Source of the DNA: Fundidesulfovibrio terrae
Lineage (GTDB): Bacteria; Desulfobacterota; Desulfovibrionia; Desulfovibrionales; Desulfovibrionaceae
Length of the DNA stretch: 64,000 nucleotides
Assembly (NCBI RefSeq): GCF_022808915.1
Contig: NZ_JAKZFS010000006.1
Location: 1 to 64,000 of the forward strand
Direction: 5' to 3'
A program made the translations under genes and the position numbers. The stretch's first letter is position 1, and each line of letters starts with the position of its first letter. This document shows positions 1 to 8,938 of the stretch, piece by piece. Under the pieces are notes generated by a model that was given only the letters and a program-made list of their open reading frames with translations, ran no database searches and was not told the DNA's origin.

Positions 1-6
1 GAATTT

Positions 7-121
7 CCTGGTGGCCTTTGAGGAGGGGGTACACCCGATCCCATTCCGAACTCGGAAGTTAAGCCCTCCATCGCCGATGATACTGCTAGGACCGCTAGTG
101 GGAAAGTAGGTCGCCGCCAGG
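7..121 (+). rRNA. rrf: 5S ribosomal RNA
   Basis: The sequence has the classic 5S layout: a terminal stem pairing CCTGGTGGC at 7-15 with GCCGCCAGG at 113-121, and the conserved internal CCGAACTCGGAAGTTAAG block at about 46-63. It would be the last gene of an rRNA operon whose 16S and 23S genes lie to the left of the window. A strong terminator follows within 10 bases. Confidence 0.95.
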
Positions 122-130
122 TTCCTTTAA

Positions 131-166
131 GAAAGGCCCGCACCAAAATGCGGGCCTTTCGCTTTT
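131..166 (+). terminator. Rho-independent terminator of the rRNA operon
   Basis: A 12-bp stem (GAAAGGCCCGCA with TGCGGGCCTTTC) closes a short CCAAAA-type loop and is followed by GCTTTT. It lies directly after 5S rRNA, which is the expected end of the rRNA transcript. Confidence 0.9.
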
Positions 167-204
167 CGGGCGTACAGTGACCGCACCTCACCCAAAGCTC
201 CGCT

Positions 205-954
205 TTACGCGTTCAATCCACCATCGACCTCGATGGTGGCTCCGGTCACGAAGGACGCTTCCGGGCTAGCCAGGAAGGCCACCACGGCCGCCACCTCTTC
301 GGGCTTGCCATAGCGGCCCAGCGCCGTGGCTTGTTTCAGGCTTTCGGCGAACTCGCCCTCGTCGGGATTCATGTCCGTGGCGATGGGGCCGGGTTGCACC
401 ACGTTGACGGTAATCCCTTTGGGACCGAAGTCCCTGGCCCAGCCACGGGTGTAGGCGGTGACGGCTCCCTTGGTCGCGGCGTAGTCAGCCAGTCCAGGGC
501 CTGGGACATGGTCGGCCACGCAGGAGCCGATGGTGACAATCCGGCCGCCTTTGCCCATGAAAGCGGCGGCCGCGCGGACGGCGGCCGCCACACCGCCGAC
601 GTTGACGGCGAATTGGCGCTCCAGTCCGGCGAGGTCGCTGGTGGGGGCTCCGGTTATGCCGTAGACCGCGATGCCCGCGTTGTTGACCAGGATGTCCAGA
701 CGGCCGAAGCGTTCGATAACCGCCTCGACCAACGCCCGGACCTGGGCCGGATCGGCCTGGTCGGCCTTGATTGCGGCCGCTCGCACGCCCTTGGTTTCAA
801 GGCCGCGCGCCACGGCCTCCGCCTTGTCGGCAGAGGCCGCGTAGCTTACGGCCACGTCCGCGCCGTCGTCCGCAAGGGCACGAGCGATGGCCGCTCCCAT
901 GCCTCGCGATCCTCCGGTGATCAGGGCCACCTTGCCCGCAAGTATTTTGCTCAT
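205..954 (-). CDS. SDR-family NAD(P)-dependent oxidoreductase
   Basis: A 249-residue short-chain dehydrogenase/reductase of classical length. The nucleotide-binding motif TGGSRGMG is at residues 13-20, NNAG at 91-94, and the catalytic Ser144, Tyr158 and Lys162 (YxxxK) are all present, so it should be an active cytoplasmic oxidoreductase. The C-terminal segment VTGATIEVDGG is typical of FabG-like and related SDRs. The substrate cannot be read from sequence, and isolated SDRs of this kind are often annotated only as glucose dehydrogenase/FabG-like. The start was chosen at MSKILAGK because a GAGGAG ribosome site sits just upstream; the frame stays open further 5' without such support. It is divergent from murI. 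Confidence 0.88.
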   Translation of the reverse strand: MSKILAGKVALITGGSRGMGAAIARALADDGADVAVSYAASADKAEAVARGLETKGVRAAAIKADQADPAQVRALVEAVIERFGRLDILVNNAGIAVYGITGAPTSDLAGLERQFAVNVGGVAAAVRAAAAFMGKGGRIVTIGSCVADHVPGPGLADYAATKGAVTAYTRGWARDFGPKGITVNVVQPGPIATDMNPDEGEFAESLKQATALGRYGKPEEVAAVVAFLASPEASFVTGATIEVDGGLNA

Positions 955-1169
955 GGCTCGCTCCTCGTTTTCGTCTGGACGTGTCGGCCGCCCCTCGGCG
1001 CTCATGGCATAGTGCCCATTCTCCACCGTATGATTGGGGCGGGATTTTCCGTCAACATGTTTATGGTCCAGGGCTCCGGCAATTGAACATCGCGTTGGAA
1101 GGGTGTATCCGCGCACATCGCCGTTGTTTCGGCGAGACGAGCAAAGACTTTTTTGAAGGTATACAGAGC

Positions 1170-1982
1170 ATGCACCTTTCCCCCTCTTCCCCTATAGGCA
1201 TCTTCGACTCGGGCGTGGGCGGCCTCACCGTGGCCCGCGCGGTCATGGAGCGCCTGCCCCGCGAGAACATCGTCTACTTCGGCGACACGGCCCGCGTGCC
1301 TTACGGCGTGAAATCCCGCGAGACAGTGGCCCGCTTCGCCGAGCAGATCGCCCGATTCCTTTTGGCCAAGCAGGTGAAGATGCTCATCATCGCCTGCAAC
1401 ACCATGGCCGCCGTGGCGTATGACACCGTGCGCGCCCTGTCGCCCGTGCCCGTGCTGGAGGTGATCGACGCGGGCGCGCGCACCGCCGTGGCCCGCACCC
1501 GCAACCGGCGCATCGGCATCATCGGCACGCCCTCCACCATCGGCTCCGGGGCGTATGTCACCGCCATACAGCGCTACGACCAAAGCGGAATGTTCCTGGC
1601 CACGGAGGCATGCCCGCTCTTCGTCCCCCTGGTGGAGGAGGGCTGGCTGGATCACCCCGTGACTCGGCTCACGGCCTTCGAATACCTCACGCCGCTTTTG
1701 GCCCAGAACATCGACACCCTTGTGCTCGGCTGCACGCATTATCCGCTGCTCAAGCCCATGCTGGGCTCGGTCATGGGGCAGGGCGTGCGTCTGGTGGATT
1801 CGGCCGAGGCCGTGTCCGAGCGCGCCGAGGATCTTCTGCGCGAGATGAAGCTTGAGAATCCGGGCCAGGGCGAACCCGAACATGTTTTCCACGTCACGGA
1901 CGTGCCGCAACGCTTTCGGGAAGTGGGCGAACGTTTTCTCGGGCGCAGCCTGGGAACGGTGCGCGTTGAGAGCCTGTGCTGA
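1170..1982 (+). CDS. murI: Glutamate racemase
   Basis: A 270-residue cytoplasmic enzyme that interconverts L- and D-glutamate for peptidoglycan synthesis. The family signature FDSGVGGLTV is near the N-terminus. Both catalytic cysteines are visible: Cys76 in ACNTMA and Cys188 in LGCTHYPLL. The length is normal for the family. The chosen start has a GAAGG ribosome site about 10 bases upstream; an in-frame extension to 981 lacks family similarity. A small possible reading frame with its own ribosome site begins 27 bases after the stop. Confidence 0.95.
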   Translation: MHLSPSSPIGIFDSGVGGLTVARAVMERLPRENIVYFGDTARVPYGVKSRETVARFAEQIARFLLAKQVKMLIIACNTMAAVAYDTVRALSPVPVLEVIDAGARTAVARTRNRRIGIIGTPSTIGSGAYVTAIQRYDQSGMFLATEACPLFVPLVEEGWLDHPVTRLTAFEYLTPLLAQNIDTLVLGCTHYPLLKPMLGSVMGQGVRLVDSAEAVSERAEDLLREMKLENPGQGEPEHVFHVTDVPQRFREVGERFLGRSLGTVRVESLC

Positions 1983-2009
1983 ACATCAACCACAGAGAAG
2001 GAACCATCC

Positions 2010-2465
2010 ATGCCAAGCGACACCATCGTCATCAAGCAGGAGGACATCCCGGTCCGCAAGAAACAGCCCCCGCCGGGCAAGGCCATCCGGGACCCCAAGG
2101 CGTACCGCCGCCATCCCAAACACAGAAACCGCGACGACGGCGCCATGCGCCACGAAAAAGCGCCCGACGGGGACAACCCGCCGGGCGCTTCGTTTATTCC
2201 GGGGCCTTGGGTGCGTCAGGCAGTCTCGCTCAGTTTCTGCTCGATGAGGTTCTTGGCGCGAAGGGCCAGCTGGCTGACCTCGGGCTTGGATATCTGGTCG
2301 TCAGCGCCCACGGCCGTTCCCTTGTGGCGCAGCTTGTCGGTGATGAGCGAGGAGAACAACAGCACCGGGAGCTTGCCCAGGGCCGGGTCTTCCTTGATGC
2401 GCTTGGTCAGGTTGTGGCCGTCCATGGTAGGCATTTCGATGTCCGAGACCACCACCTGCACGTAA
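2010..2465 (+). CDS. Possible small basic protein downstream of murI (uncertain)
   Basis: An ATG with a GAAGGA ribosome site starts a frame whose first 45 or so residues are basic and polar (Lys, Arg, Pro rich) and look protein-like. The frame then runs without a stop through the cheV terminator hairpin and antisense through the cheV 3' end, where its composition stops looking natural. Either a short real protein has lost its stop by a frameshift near 2140-2200, or the start-site resemblance is accidental. No function is proposed. Confidence 0.25.
   Translation: MPSDTIVIKQEDIPVRKKQPPPGKAIRDPKAYRRHPKHRNRDDGAMRHEKAPDGDNPPGASFIPGPWVRQAVSLSFCSMRFLARRASWLTSGLDIWSSAPTAVPLWRSLSVMSEENNSTGSLPRAGSSLMRLVRLWPSMVGISMSETTTCT
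2155..2195 (-). terminator. Terminator of cheV, possibly bidirectional
   Basis: A 9-bp GC-rich stem (AAGCGCCCG at 2158-2166 with CGGGCGCTT at 2182-2190) lies 26 bases past the cheV stop. Read leftward it is followed by a run of five T, giving a good intrinsic terminator. Read rightward it ends in CGTTT, so it may also stop transcripts from murI. Confidence 0.8.
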
Positions 2466-3187
2466 TCCGAGACGGCCTTGCCTTCCTTTTCAGCCGTGGC
2501 CTTGATTCCCACGAGGCGCTCCCAGGCCTGCAGGCCCGTGGTGACCACCTCCACGTCGAAGTTGGCCTTTTCCATGAGGTCGCGCAGCATCTCACGCACC
2601 AGGGCGGAGTCGTCGGCGATGAGCGCCCGGTAGCGCTTGCTGGCCTTCCAGTCGATGCTGGTGTCCAGGCGCAGGCCCAGTTCGGGATTCAGGTCGGCTA
2701 CGATCTTTTCCAGGTCCAAAAGGAAGACGATGCGGTCCTCCAGTTTGACCACGCCAGTGATGGAGTCGCCGCTCAAGGAGGAGACATAGGTGTTGGGCGG
2801 CTCCACGGCCTCCCAGCTCAGACGGTGGATGCGCGTGACGCCGGACACCAGGAAGGCGGAGGTCACCTTGTTGAACTCGGTGACGATGACCTTGGGGGAT
2901 TCGTGCTCCGCGCGCTGCTTGCCGAGCCACACGGAGAGGTCCACCAGGGGGATGATGTGGTTTCGCAGGTTGAACGCGCCCTGCACCGACGGGTGTGAGA
3001 CCTCGGGCAGCGCGGTGACGCGGGGCAGGCGGATGATCTCCAGCACCTTGGCCACGTTGACCCCGTAATAGCCCTTGTAGGACGTGAGGCCCGACGGGTC
3101 GCCTTCGGGCACGGCCTCGTCGAGGAAGAATTCGACTATTTCGAGCTCGTTGGTCCCGGCTTCGAGAAGAATATTGGTCTGGGCCAT
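2216..3187 (-). CDS. cheV: Chemotaxis coupling protein CheV (CheW domain + receiver)
   Basis: A 323-residue cytoplasmic chemotaxis adaptor. Residues about 20-170 form a CheW-like domain (segments GVNVAKVLEIIR and IIPLVDLSVWLG), and residues about 185-320 form a response-regulator receiver. The receiver has the acidic pair Asp192/Asp193 and the phosphoacceptor Asp249 in VVVSDIEMP. CheV couples receptors to CheA and is tuned by phosphorylation. It is 18 bases downstream of ispH but probably forms its own functional unit. A terminator follows. The larger che operon lies 50 kb away. Confidence 0.93.
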   Translation of the reverse strand: MAQTNILLEAGTNELEIVEFFLDEAVPEGDPSGLTSYKGYYGVNVAKVLEIIRLPRVTALPEVSHPSVQGAFNLRNHIIPLVDLSVWLGKQRAEHESPKVIVTEFNKVTSAFLVSGVTRIHRLSWEAVEPPNTYVSSLSGDSITGVVKLEDRIVFLLDLEKIVADLNPELGLRLDTSIDWKASKRYRALIADDSALVREMLRDLMEKANFDVEVVTTGLQAWERLVGIKATAEKEGKAVSDYVQVVVSDIEMPTMDGHNLTKRIKEDPALGKLPVLLFSSLITDKLRHKGTAVGADDQISKPEVSQLALRAKNLIEQKLSETA

Positions 3188-3205
3188 CGAGAGGGTCCTC
3201 CGCGG

Positions 3206-4057
3206 CTAGAGCGTGCGCAAAATCGCTTCCACCGAATCGATTATGTTTTTGGGCGTTGAAGCTCCGGCTGTCAAGCCGATACGGGTTTTGCCCCGCATAT
3301 TTTCAAGCGGGAGTTCCGCTTCGGTCTCCACATGAGCGCAGGGCACTCCCTGGGCCTCGGCCACCTTGGCCAGGCGACGCGTGTTGCCGCTGTCGCGCCC
3401 GCCAACCACCACCATGAAGTCCACCTGCTTGGCGATGGCGATGGCCTCTTCCTGACGCTTCTGGGTGGCGTCGCAGATGGTGTGGAGTACGGGAATCTCG
3501 CGGCCGAGCAAGGCGAAAAGATAATCCCGGATGCGTTCGAACTCGGCCTCGTCCTGGGTGGTCTGGGCGGCCAGGAAATAGGCGTCGGCCGGGTCCGGGG
3601 CATAGGCCTGGATCTCCTCCAGGCTGTCGAACACGATGGCCCCGTGGGAGGCGTGGCTGAGCAGGCCGCGCACCTCGGGATGGGCCTCCTCGCCGTAGAG
3701 GAGCAGGATCTTCCCCTGGTCGGCCTCCCTGGCGATGAGCTTCTGGGCCTTCTTGACCTTGGGGCAGGTGGCGTCGGCCACGGTGAGGCCCCGGGCGGCC
3801 AGGCGTTCGTCCATCTGGCGGGGAATTCCGTGGGCCCGGATAAGCACCGTGGCCCCGGGGGCGATGGCCTCGGGCTCCTCGGAGCGGCGTACGCCCTTGG
3901 AGGCGTACTCCTCAAGCACCTGCGGATTGTGGATCAGGGGCCCGAACGTGTATAGGGGCGCGCCCGAAGCGTTCTCGGCAAGCAGCTGGTCGAGCTTGCG
4001 CAGGGCCAAGTCCACGCCCATGCAGAATCCCGCGGTTTTGGCTCTCAGGACGTCCAT
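3206..4057 (-). CDS. ispH: 4-hydroxy-3-methylbut-2-enyl diphosphate reductase
   Basis: A 283-residue 4Fe-4S enzyme of the last step of the MEP isoprenoid pathway, making IPP and DMAPP from HMBPP. The three cluster cysteines are present: Cys12 in AGFCMGV, Cys98 in DATCPKV and Cys195 in TICDATQKRQ. His43 in IHNPQVL is also conserved. The start codon overlaps the end of dus by 13 bases, so the two genes are translationally linked. The length is normal for the family. Confidence 0.95.
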   Translation of the reverse strand: MDVLRAKTAGFCMGVDLALRKLDQLLAENASGAPLYTFGPLIHNPQVLEEYASKGVRRSEEPEAIAPGATVLIRAHGIPRQMDERLAARGLTVADATCPKVKKAQKLIAREADQGKILLLYGEEAHPEVRGLLSHASHGAIVFDSLEEIQAYAPDPADAYFLAAQTTQDEAEFERIRDYLFALLGREIPVLHTICDATQKRQEEAIAIAKQVDFMVVVGGRDSGNTRRLAKVAEAQGVPCAHVETEAELPLENMRGKTRIGLTAGASTPKNIIDSVEAILRTL

Positions 4058-5070
4058 TCCGGTTCTCCCAGGTTGTCAGGATGGTGTTGCGGGCCGGTTG
4101 CCTGCCCGGCCACCGGTCCGGACTCGGCGATGCGCGCTGTGATTTCGCGCAAATGTTCCCACGAGGCGCAGGAGGCCACCTCCAGGCGCAGCGTGCGCGC
4201 CCCGGCCAGGTTGCGCACGTAGCGGGGCACGATGGAGCGCATGCGCAGGAGCGCCCGCTCCGGACGTCCGTGCTCGCGGATGAGGTCTGCGTGGCGTTCG
4301 ATCATACGCGCGACCTCGGAGCCGGAGGGGCCGGAATGCGCGCTGTCCGGGCAGAGCAGGAATTTGCGGAACACGGCCGGGTCGTACATGGCTCCGCGCG
4401 CGAACATGACCCCGTCCACGCCGGTCTCGTCAATGCAGCGTTTGGCGTCCTCGGCCGTGAACAAATCGCCGCTGGCCATGACGGGAAGATTCGAGCGGCG
4501 CTTGAGCTCCCCGATATGCTCCCAGCGGGCCGTGCCCGAATAGCCTTGCCGGGCGTGGCGCGGGTGCAGGGTGAGCCAGGCAGCGCCTTCGTCCTCGAGG
4601 GATTTGGCGATGTCGAAAACGCTTAAGTCCTGGGCGTCCCAGCCGGTGCGCAGCTTGACCCCAACGCTGTCGGGACCGGCCTTGGCCACCATGGCCGCCA
4701 CCACCTTGCGCAGCACGTCCGGGGTGCGCAGGAGCGCCGCCCCGGAGCCGGTCTTGACCACCTTGGCCACGGAGCAGCCGCAGTTCAGGTCGAACCAGCG
4801 AAAACCCGCCTCAAGGAGCATGTCCATGGCCCGGGAGAACATTTCCGGCTCGTTGCCGAAGAGCTGCACCACCAGGGGAGCGTCACCGGGGCAGGTGGCC
4901 AGGAGGTCCTTGGTCCCGGGGCTGTAATAGACCATGCCCTTGGCGCTGACCATTTCGGTGACGGCGCAGGCGGCACCCATCTCACGGCAGAGCATGCGGA
5001 AGGGCAGGTCGGAGTATCCGGCCAGGGGGGCCAGCCAGGGGCGGTCCGGGCCGATGGGGGGAAGATTCAT
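4045..5070 (-). CDS. dus: tRNA-dihydrouridine synthase
   Basis: A 341-residue flavoprotein that reduces uridines in the tRNA D-loop. It starts with the typical LAPLAGYSDLPFR segment. The catalytic cysteine is Cys99 in the DLNCGCS motif (the family form is NxGCP), followed by KTGSGAALL, and FMN-binding segments follow. The start at MNLPP fits the family N-terminus; the frame is open for 47 further codons 5' but these look like untranslated leader. The last codons overlap the ispH start. Which Dus subfamily it belongs to cannot be decided by eye. Confidence 0.92.
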   Translation of the reverse strand: MNLPPIGPDRPWLAPLAGYSDLPFRMLCREMGAACAVTEMVSAKGMVYYSPGTKDLLATCPGDAPLVVQLFGNEPEMFSRAMDMLLEAGFRWFDLNCGCSVAKVVKTGSGAALLRTPDVLRKVVAAMVAKAGPDSVGVKLRTGWDAQDLSVFDIAKSLEDEGAAWLTLHPRHARQGYSGTARWEHIGELKRRSNLPVMASGDLFTAEDAKRCIDETGVDGVMFARGAMYDPAVFRKFLLCPDSAHSGPSGSEVARMIERHADLIREHGRPERALLRMRSIVPRYVRNLAGARTLRLEVASCASWEHLREITARIAESGPVAGQATGPQHHPDNLGEPEWTS

Positions 5071-5213
5071 GCGCGGGGGAACCTCGAGCCTTGGGGAATC
5101 GCGTGGCTTCCGGGAAGGACCCGGCGGCCAGTCGCGCCCGGTGAATCCTCTAACCATTCGTCTGGGTATTGGCAATGCCTGGATGAGCAACCATGCGGTT
5201 TCCCGGGGCATCC

Positions 5214-5242
5214 TTGACCTGGTTTTTGCTTTTGCCTATCCT
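5214..5242 (+). promoter_or_regulatory. Candidate sigma70-type promoter for ilvE and downstream genes
   Basis: TTGACC and TATCCT are separated by exactly 17 bases, and the -10 ends 56 bases before the ilvE start. It is the only convincing promoter pair in the ilvE-dus intergenic stretch. This is a pattern match only. Confidence 0.5.
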
Positions 5243-5298
5243 CCAAGGTTCAAGCCCGTCCGCCCTGGCTTTCGGGTAATACCACCAAAGAGGAATCT

Positions 5299-6225
5299 AT
5301 GTCGCCCAAATCCGAGCTTATCTGGTTCGATGGCGCCCTGGTGCCCTGGGATAAGGCCCAGGTGCATGTGATGACCCACACCCTGCATTACGGCGTGGGC
5401 GTCTTCGAGGGCATCCGCGCCTACAAGAGCGCCGGCGGCGGCTCCGCGGTCTTTCGTCTCAAGGAGCACGTCCACAGGCTCTTCGACTCCGCCAAGATCG
5501 TGGAAATCAAGATTCCCCACACCGAAGAGCAGATCGCCCAGGCCATCCTGGACACCCTCAAGGCCAACAAGATGGAGGAGGGCTACATCCGGCCCATCAG
5601 CTTCATCGGCACGGGCATGTCCCTAGGCGTTTTCCCGGGCAAGAACCCCATCCACACCGCCATCTGCGTGTGGCCCTGGGGCGCGTACCTGGGCGAGGAA
5701 GCCCTGCAGAAGGGCATCCGCATCAGGACCTCCTCCTTCACCCGGCACCACGTCAACGTGATGATGACCAAGGCCAAGGTCTGCGGCAACTACGTCAACT
5801 CGGTGCTGGCCAAGAACGAGGCCCTGGCCGACGGCTACGACGAGGGCCTGCTGCTGGACACCGAAGGGTACGTGTCCGAGGGCTCGGGCGAGAACGTCTT
5901 CATGGTGGTGAACGGCGTCATCAAGACTCCGCCGCTGACCTCCATCCTGTCGGGCATCACCCGCGAGGCGGTCATCACCCTGGCCAAGGACCTGGGCTAC
6001 GAGGTGCGCGAGACCCGCTTCACCCGCGATGAGCTCTACACTGCGGACGAGGCGTTCTTCACCGGCACCGCCGCCGAGATCACCCCCATCCGGGAGCTCG
6101 ACCGCCGCACCATCGGCGAGGGCAAGGCCGGTCCCGTGGCCATGGCGCTGCAGCGCGAGTTCTTCAAGGTGGTCAAGGGCGAGAATCCCAAGTACGCCTC
6201 CTGGCTGCACGGCTACACCATCTAA
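5299..6225 (+). CDS. ilvE: Branched-chain amino acid aminotransferase
   Basis: A 308-residue class IV PLP aminotransferase that transfers the amino group between glutamate and branched-chain 2-keto acids. The N-terminal WFDGALVPW and [13 protein letters not shown] segments are typical. The PLP lysine is Lys160 in [10 protein letters not shown], and SEGSGENVF binds the cofactor phosphate. An AGAGGA ribosome site precedes the ATG. It heads a rightward gene run that continues into dnaX after 43 bases. Confidence 0.94.
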   Translation: MSPKSELIWFDGALVPWDKAQVHVMTHTLHYGVGVFEGIRAYKSAGGGSAVFRLKEHVHRLFDSAKIVEIKIPHTEEQIAQAILDTLKANKMEEGYIRPISFIGTGMSLGVFPGKNPIHTAICVWPWGAYLGEEALQKGIRIRTSSFTRHHVNVMMTKAKVCGNYVNSVLAKNEALADGYDEGLLLDTEGYVSEGSGENVFMVVNGVIKTPPLTSILSGITREAVITLAKDLGYEVRETRFTRDELYTADEAFFTGTAAEITPIRELDRRTIGEGKAGPVAMALQREFFKVVKGENPKYASWLHGYTI

Positions 6226-6234
6226 TGCACCCAC

Positions 6235-6260
6235 GCCGGGGGGCCCTGCGGCTCCCCGGC
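6235..6260 (+). other. GC-rich hairpin just upstream of dnaX
   Basis: GCCGGGG at 6235-6241 pairs perfectly with CCCCGGC at 6254-6260 around a 12-base loop, ending 8 bases before the dnaX start codon. There is no T-run, so it is not a standard terminator. It occupies the place where a ribosome site would be expected, and dnaX has no clear Shine-Dalgarno sequence. Confidence 0.4.
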
Positions 6261-6268
6261 TAAAATAC

Positions 6269-8599
6269 ATGTCAGCCCAAAGCCTCACAGCGAAATACCG
6301 GCCGCAGCGCTTCAGCGACGTGGCCGGGCAGGAAGCCATCAAGCGGATCTTGTCCAAGGCGTCGGCCGAGGACAAGATCGCTCCCGCATATCTTTTTTCC
6401 GGCACGCGCGGGGTGGGCAAGACCACCCTGGCCCGCGTGCTGGCCAAGGCCCTGAACTGCGTCACCGCGCCCACGGGCGAGCCGTGCAACGAATGCTCCC
6501 AGTGCCGGCAGATCACGGCCGGGGTCTCCCCCGACGTCATCGAGATCGACGCCGCCACCCACGGCACCGTGGACGAGGCGCGCCGCCTCAAGGAAGACAT
6601 CGGATACGCCCCCTTGCAGAGCCGCTACAAGGTCTTCATCATCGACGAAGCGCACATGCTCTCCAAGGCGGCCTTCAACGCGCTCCTGAAGACCCTGGAG
6701 GAGCCGCCCGGGCGTGTCACCTTCATCCTGGCCACCACCGAGCCCCACAAGATCCTGCCGACCATCATCAGCCGCTGCCAGCACTACGTGTTCAAGCGGC
6801 TCATGCAGCCCGAGCTGGAGGCCCACCTCACCAGCCTGCTGGACCGCGAGGGCATGGGCTTCGAGCCCTCGGCCGTGAGCCTGATCGCCAGGCGCGGGGC
6901 GGGCAGCGTGCGCGACTCCATGTCGCTTCTGGCCCAGGTGCTGGCCATGGGCGGACCGACGCTTCTCGAGCAGGACGTGCGCGACGTGCTGGGCCTGGCC
7001 GGACAGGACGTGTTCTTCTCGTTCATGCGCTCCTTCAAGGAGCAGGACTGCCTGGGAGTGAGCGGGCTTCTGCGCCAGGTGCTGGACCGGGGCCTGGACA
7101 TCGGCTTCTTCCTGCGCGAGCTGGCCTCGTGCTGGCGCAACATGTTTCTCTTGAACCAGTCCGGCGAGAAGGCCCTGCCTGCGCTGGAGCTCACCGAGGA
7201 GGAAGGGGGGCAGTGGCTCTCCTGGGCCCGGGAGTTCGAGGCCCGGCACATCCACGCCTGCTGGCAGATGACCCTGGAGGGGCAGCGCCGGGTGATGACC
7301 AGCCTGGAGCCCGCCCTGGCCCTGGAACTCCTGCTTCTCAATCTGGCCTACATCCCCAAGCTTCTGTCCCTGGAGGCCATGAACGCGGGGTCGGCCCCGC
7401 GCCCCGGTCTTGCGGGATCGGGGGGCACGGGCGGCGCGCCCAGGCCCGCACCTCTGCAACCGGGACAAACCGGGCAGCCGGGCCAGGGCTACGCCCCTGC
7501 GCAACGGCCCGCTCCCTACGGAGCTCCGGCCCAGGCACAGCACCAGCCCGGACCGGGGCCTGCCGGCGCCCCGTATGGGGCTCCGCCCCAAGCTCCGCGA
7601 TACGCGCCGCCGCAGGGGGCCGCGCCCGGGGGGGCTCCGTATGGAGCGCAGCCCCAGACCTCCCCACGGTACGCCCCGCCGCAAGGGGCGGGGCAGCCTG
7701 CATCGCGCGCCCCTCAGCCCGCTCCGTATGGGGCTCCGGCGGGCGAGAACGCCTCGCCGGGCGCTTCCAGGCCGGCGCCTTACGCAGCTCCAGCTTCCGC
7801 TCCCGGCGGACCCAGGCCGCATCCGGCTTCGGGACAGGATGGGCAGGGATCGCCCAAGGAGGGGCCGCAAAGCGACGAACCTCCGCCCTGGCGGGAGGAC
7901 GACGTGCCCGCGCCCGCCGCGCCATCCGTCGCGCCGCCCTCGGCCGGGACTTCCGATAGCTCGGGGACGGCCCCGCACGAGGCTTCCGGTCGCTCCGGGA
8001 ATGCCGCGCCGGGGCTTGCCTCTTCATCAGCAGGGCAGGCGCACGAAGAGGCCGGCACGTCCAGCGGCCCGGGTATGAACGGCTCTTTTGGCGGACCTGG
8101 AGAACCGGGCGCGCCCGGCATGGAAAGCTCCAGCGCCGGCAGCCCCCCTTGGGAGCAGGACGAGGACGCCTCCCCGCCGGAGGATCAGGAGTACGCCGCG
8201 CCGCCGCTAGAGGCCGCGCGTCCGCTGGGTCCGCCCACATGGAAGGGGTTCGTGAACTACGCCATGCACGAGGTGAGGAGCAATCCGCTGCTCAAGGTGG
8301 CCTTTCCGCAGATGACCGGGGCCTACGACGCCATGAACAGGGGCGGCACATTCCGGATCACCTGCAAGAACGAGTTCCAGGCGAACCAGATCAAGGGAAA
8401 GCCCGAGAACCTGGCGCTACTCCAGCGGCTGGCCAATGCCTACTTCGGGACGGCGGTGACGCTGGAACTGGCCGCCGAGCAGGGGCAGAAGCTTCTGAGC
8501 CAGAAGGAGCTGCGGGCCAAGGCCGAGCAGTCCGACCTGTTCAAGGAAGCCCGCGAAAGCATGGGCGCGTACATCATCGATGTGCGCGCCAAGAACTGA
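6269..8599 (+). CDS. dnaX: DNA polymerase III subunit tau/gamma
   Basis: A 776-residue clamp-loader ATPase. Residues 1 to about 360 are the conserved AAA+ part: Walker A GTRGVGKTT (Lys51), the zinc-binding Cys64, Cys73, Cys76 and Cys79, and Walker B with DEAH at 126-129. Residues about 375-650 are a low-complexity linker very rich in Pro, Gly and Ala with repeated APYGAP and RYAPPQG units. A compact C-terminal domain (about 650-776) should bind the polymerase. The start at MSAQSLTAKYRPQRF matches the family; no clear ribosome site is seen. It forms the standard dnaX-ybaB-recR order with the next two genes. Confidence 0.95.
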   Translation: MSAQSLTAKYRPQRFSDVAGQEAIKRILSKASAEDKIAPAYLFSGTRGVGKTTLARVLAKALNCVTAPTGEPCNECSQCRQITAGVSPDVIEIDAATHGTVDEARRLKEDIGYAPLQSRYKVFIIDEAHMLSKAAFNALLKTLEEPPGRVTFILATTEPHKILPTIISRCQHYVFKRLMQPELEAHLTSLLDREGMGFEPSAVSLIARRGAGSVRDSMSLLAQVLAMGGPTLLEQDVRDVLGLAGQDVFFSFMRSFKEQDCLGVSGLLRQVLDRGLDIGFFLRELASCWRNMFLLNQSGEKALPALELTEEEGGQWLSWAREFEARHIHACWQMTLEGQRRVMTSLEPALALELLLLNLAYIPKLLSLEAMNAGSAPRPGLAGSGGTGGAPRPAPLQPGQTGQPGQGYAPAQRPAPYGAPAQAQHQPGPGPAGAPYGAPPQAPRYAPPQGAAPGGAPYGAQPQTSPRYAPPQGAGQPASRAPQPAPYGAPAGENASPGASRPAPYAAPASAPGGPRPHPASGQDGQGSPKEGPQSDEPPPWREDDVPAPAAPSVAPPSAGTSDSSGTAPHEASGRSGNAAPGLASSSAGQAHEEAGTSSGPGMNGSFGGPGEPGAPGMESSSAGSPPWEQDEDASPPEDQEYAAPPLEAARPLGPPTWKGFVNYAMHEVRSNPLLKVAFPQMTGAYDAMNRGGTFRITCKNEFQANQIKGKPENLALLQRLANAYFGTAVTLELAAEQGQKLLSQKELRAKAEQSDLFKEARESMGAYIIDVRAKN

Positions 8600-8623
8600 C
8601 CGATATATCTACCGGAGGACGCC

Positions 8624-8935
8624 ATGAAAGGTATGGGAGATATGCTGCGCCAGGCGCAGATGATGCAGAAGAAGATGCAGCAGATCCAGGAGGACCTGGG
8701 CAAGCGCACCGTGGAAGCCACCGCCGGGGGCGGCATGGTGACGGTGACGGCCACCGGTTCCCAGGACGTCGTGTCCATCGTGATCGACAAGGCGGTAGTG
8801 GACCCCAATGATGTGGACATGCTCCAGGACCTCGTGCTCGCGGCCGTCAACGACGCCCTGAAGAAGGCCCGGGAGATGCAGCAGTCCGAAATGGGGGCGC
8901 TCACCGGCGGCCTCAAGATTCCTGGACTTTTCTAA
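8624..8935 (+). CDS. YbaB/EbfC-family nucleoid-associated protein
   Basis: A 103-residue small DNA-binding protein. It has the family layout of an N-terminal Met/Gln-rich helix (LRQAQMMQKKMQ) followed by the conserved strand region with VEATAGGGMVTVTATG. It binds DNA as a dimer and is almost always encoded between dnaX and recR, as here. The ribosome site is GGAGGA, and the stop is 3 bases before recR. Confidence 0.95.
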   Translation: MKGMGDMLRQAQMMQKKMQQIQEDLGKRTVEATAGGGMVTVTATGSQDVVSIVIDKAVVDPNDVDMLQDLVLAAVNDALKKAREMQQSEMGALTGGLKIPGLF

Positions 8936-8938
8936 CGA

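Noticed and set aside
6272-7978. A 568-residue minus-strand frame
   Set aside because: It is antisense to dnaX, Arg/Gly/Pro biased, and without any recognisable domain.
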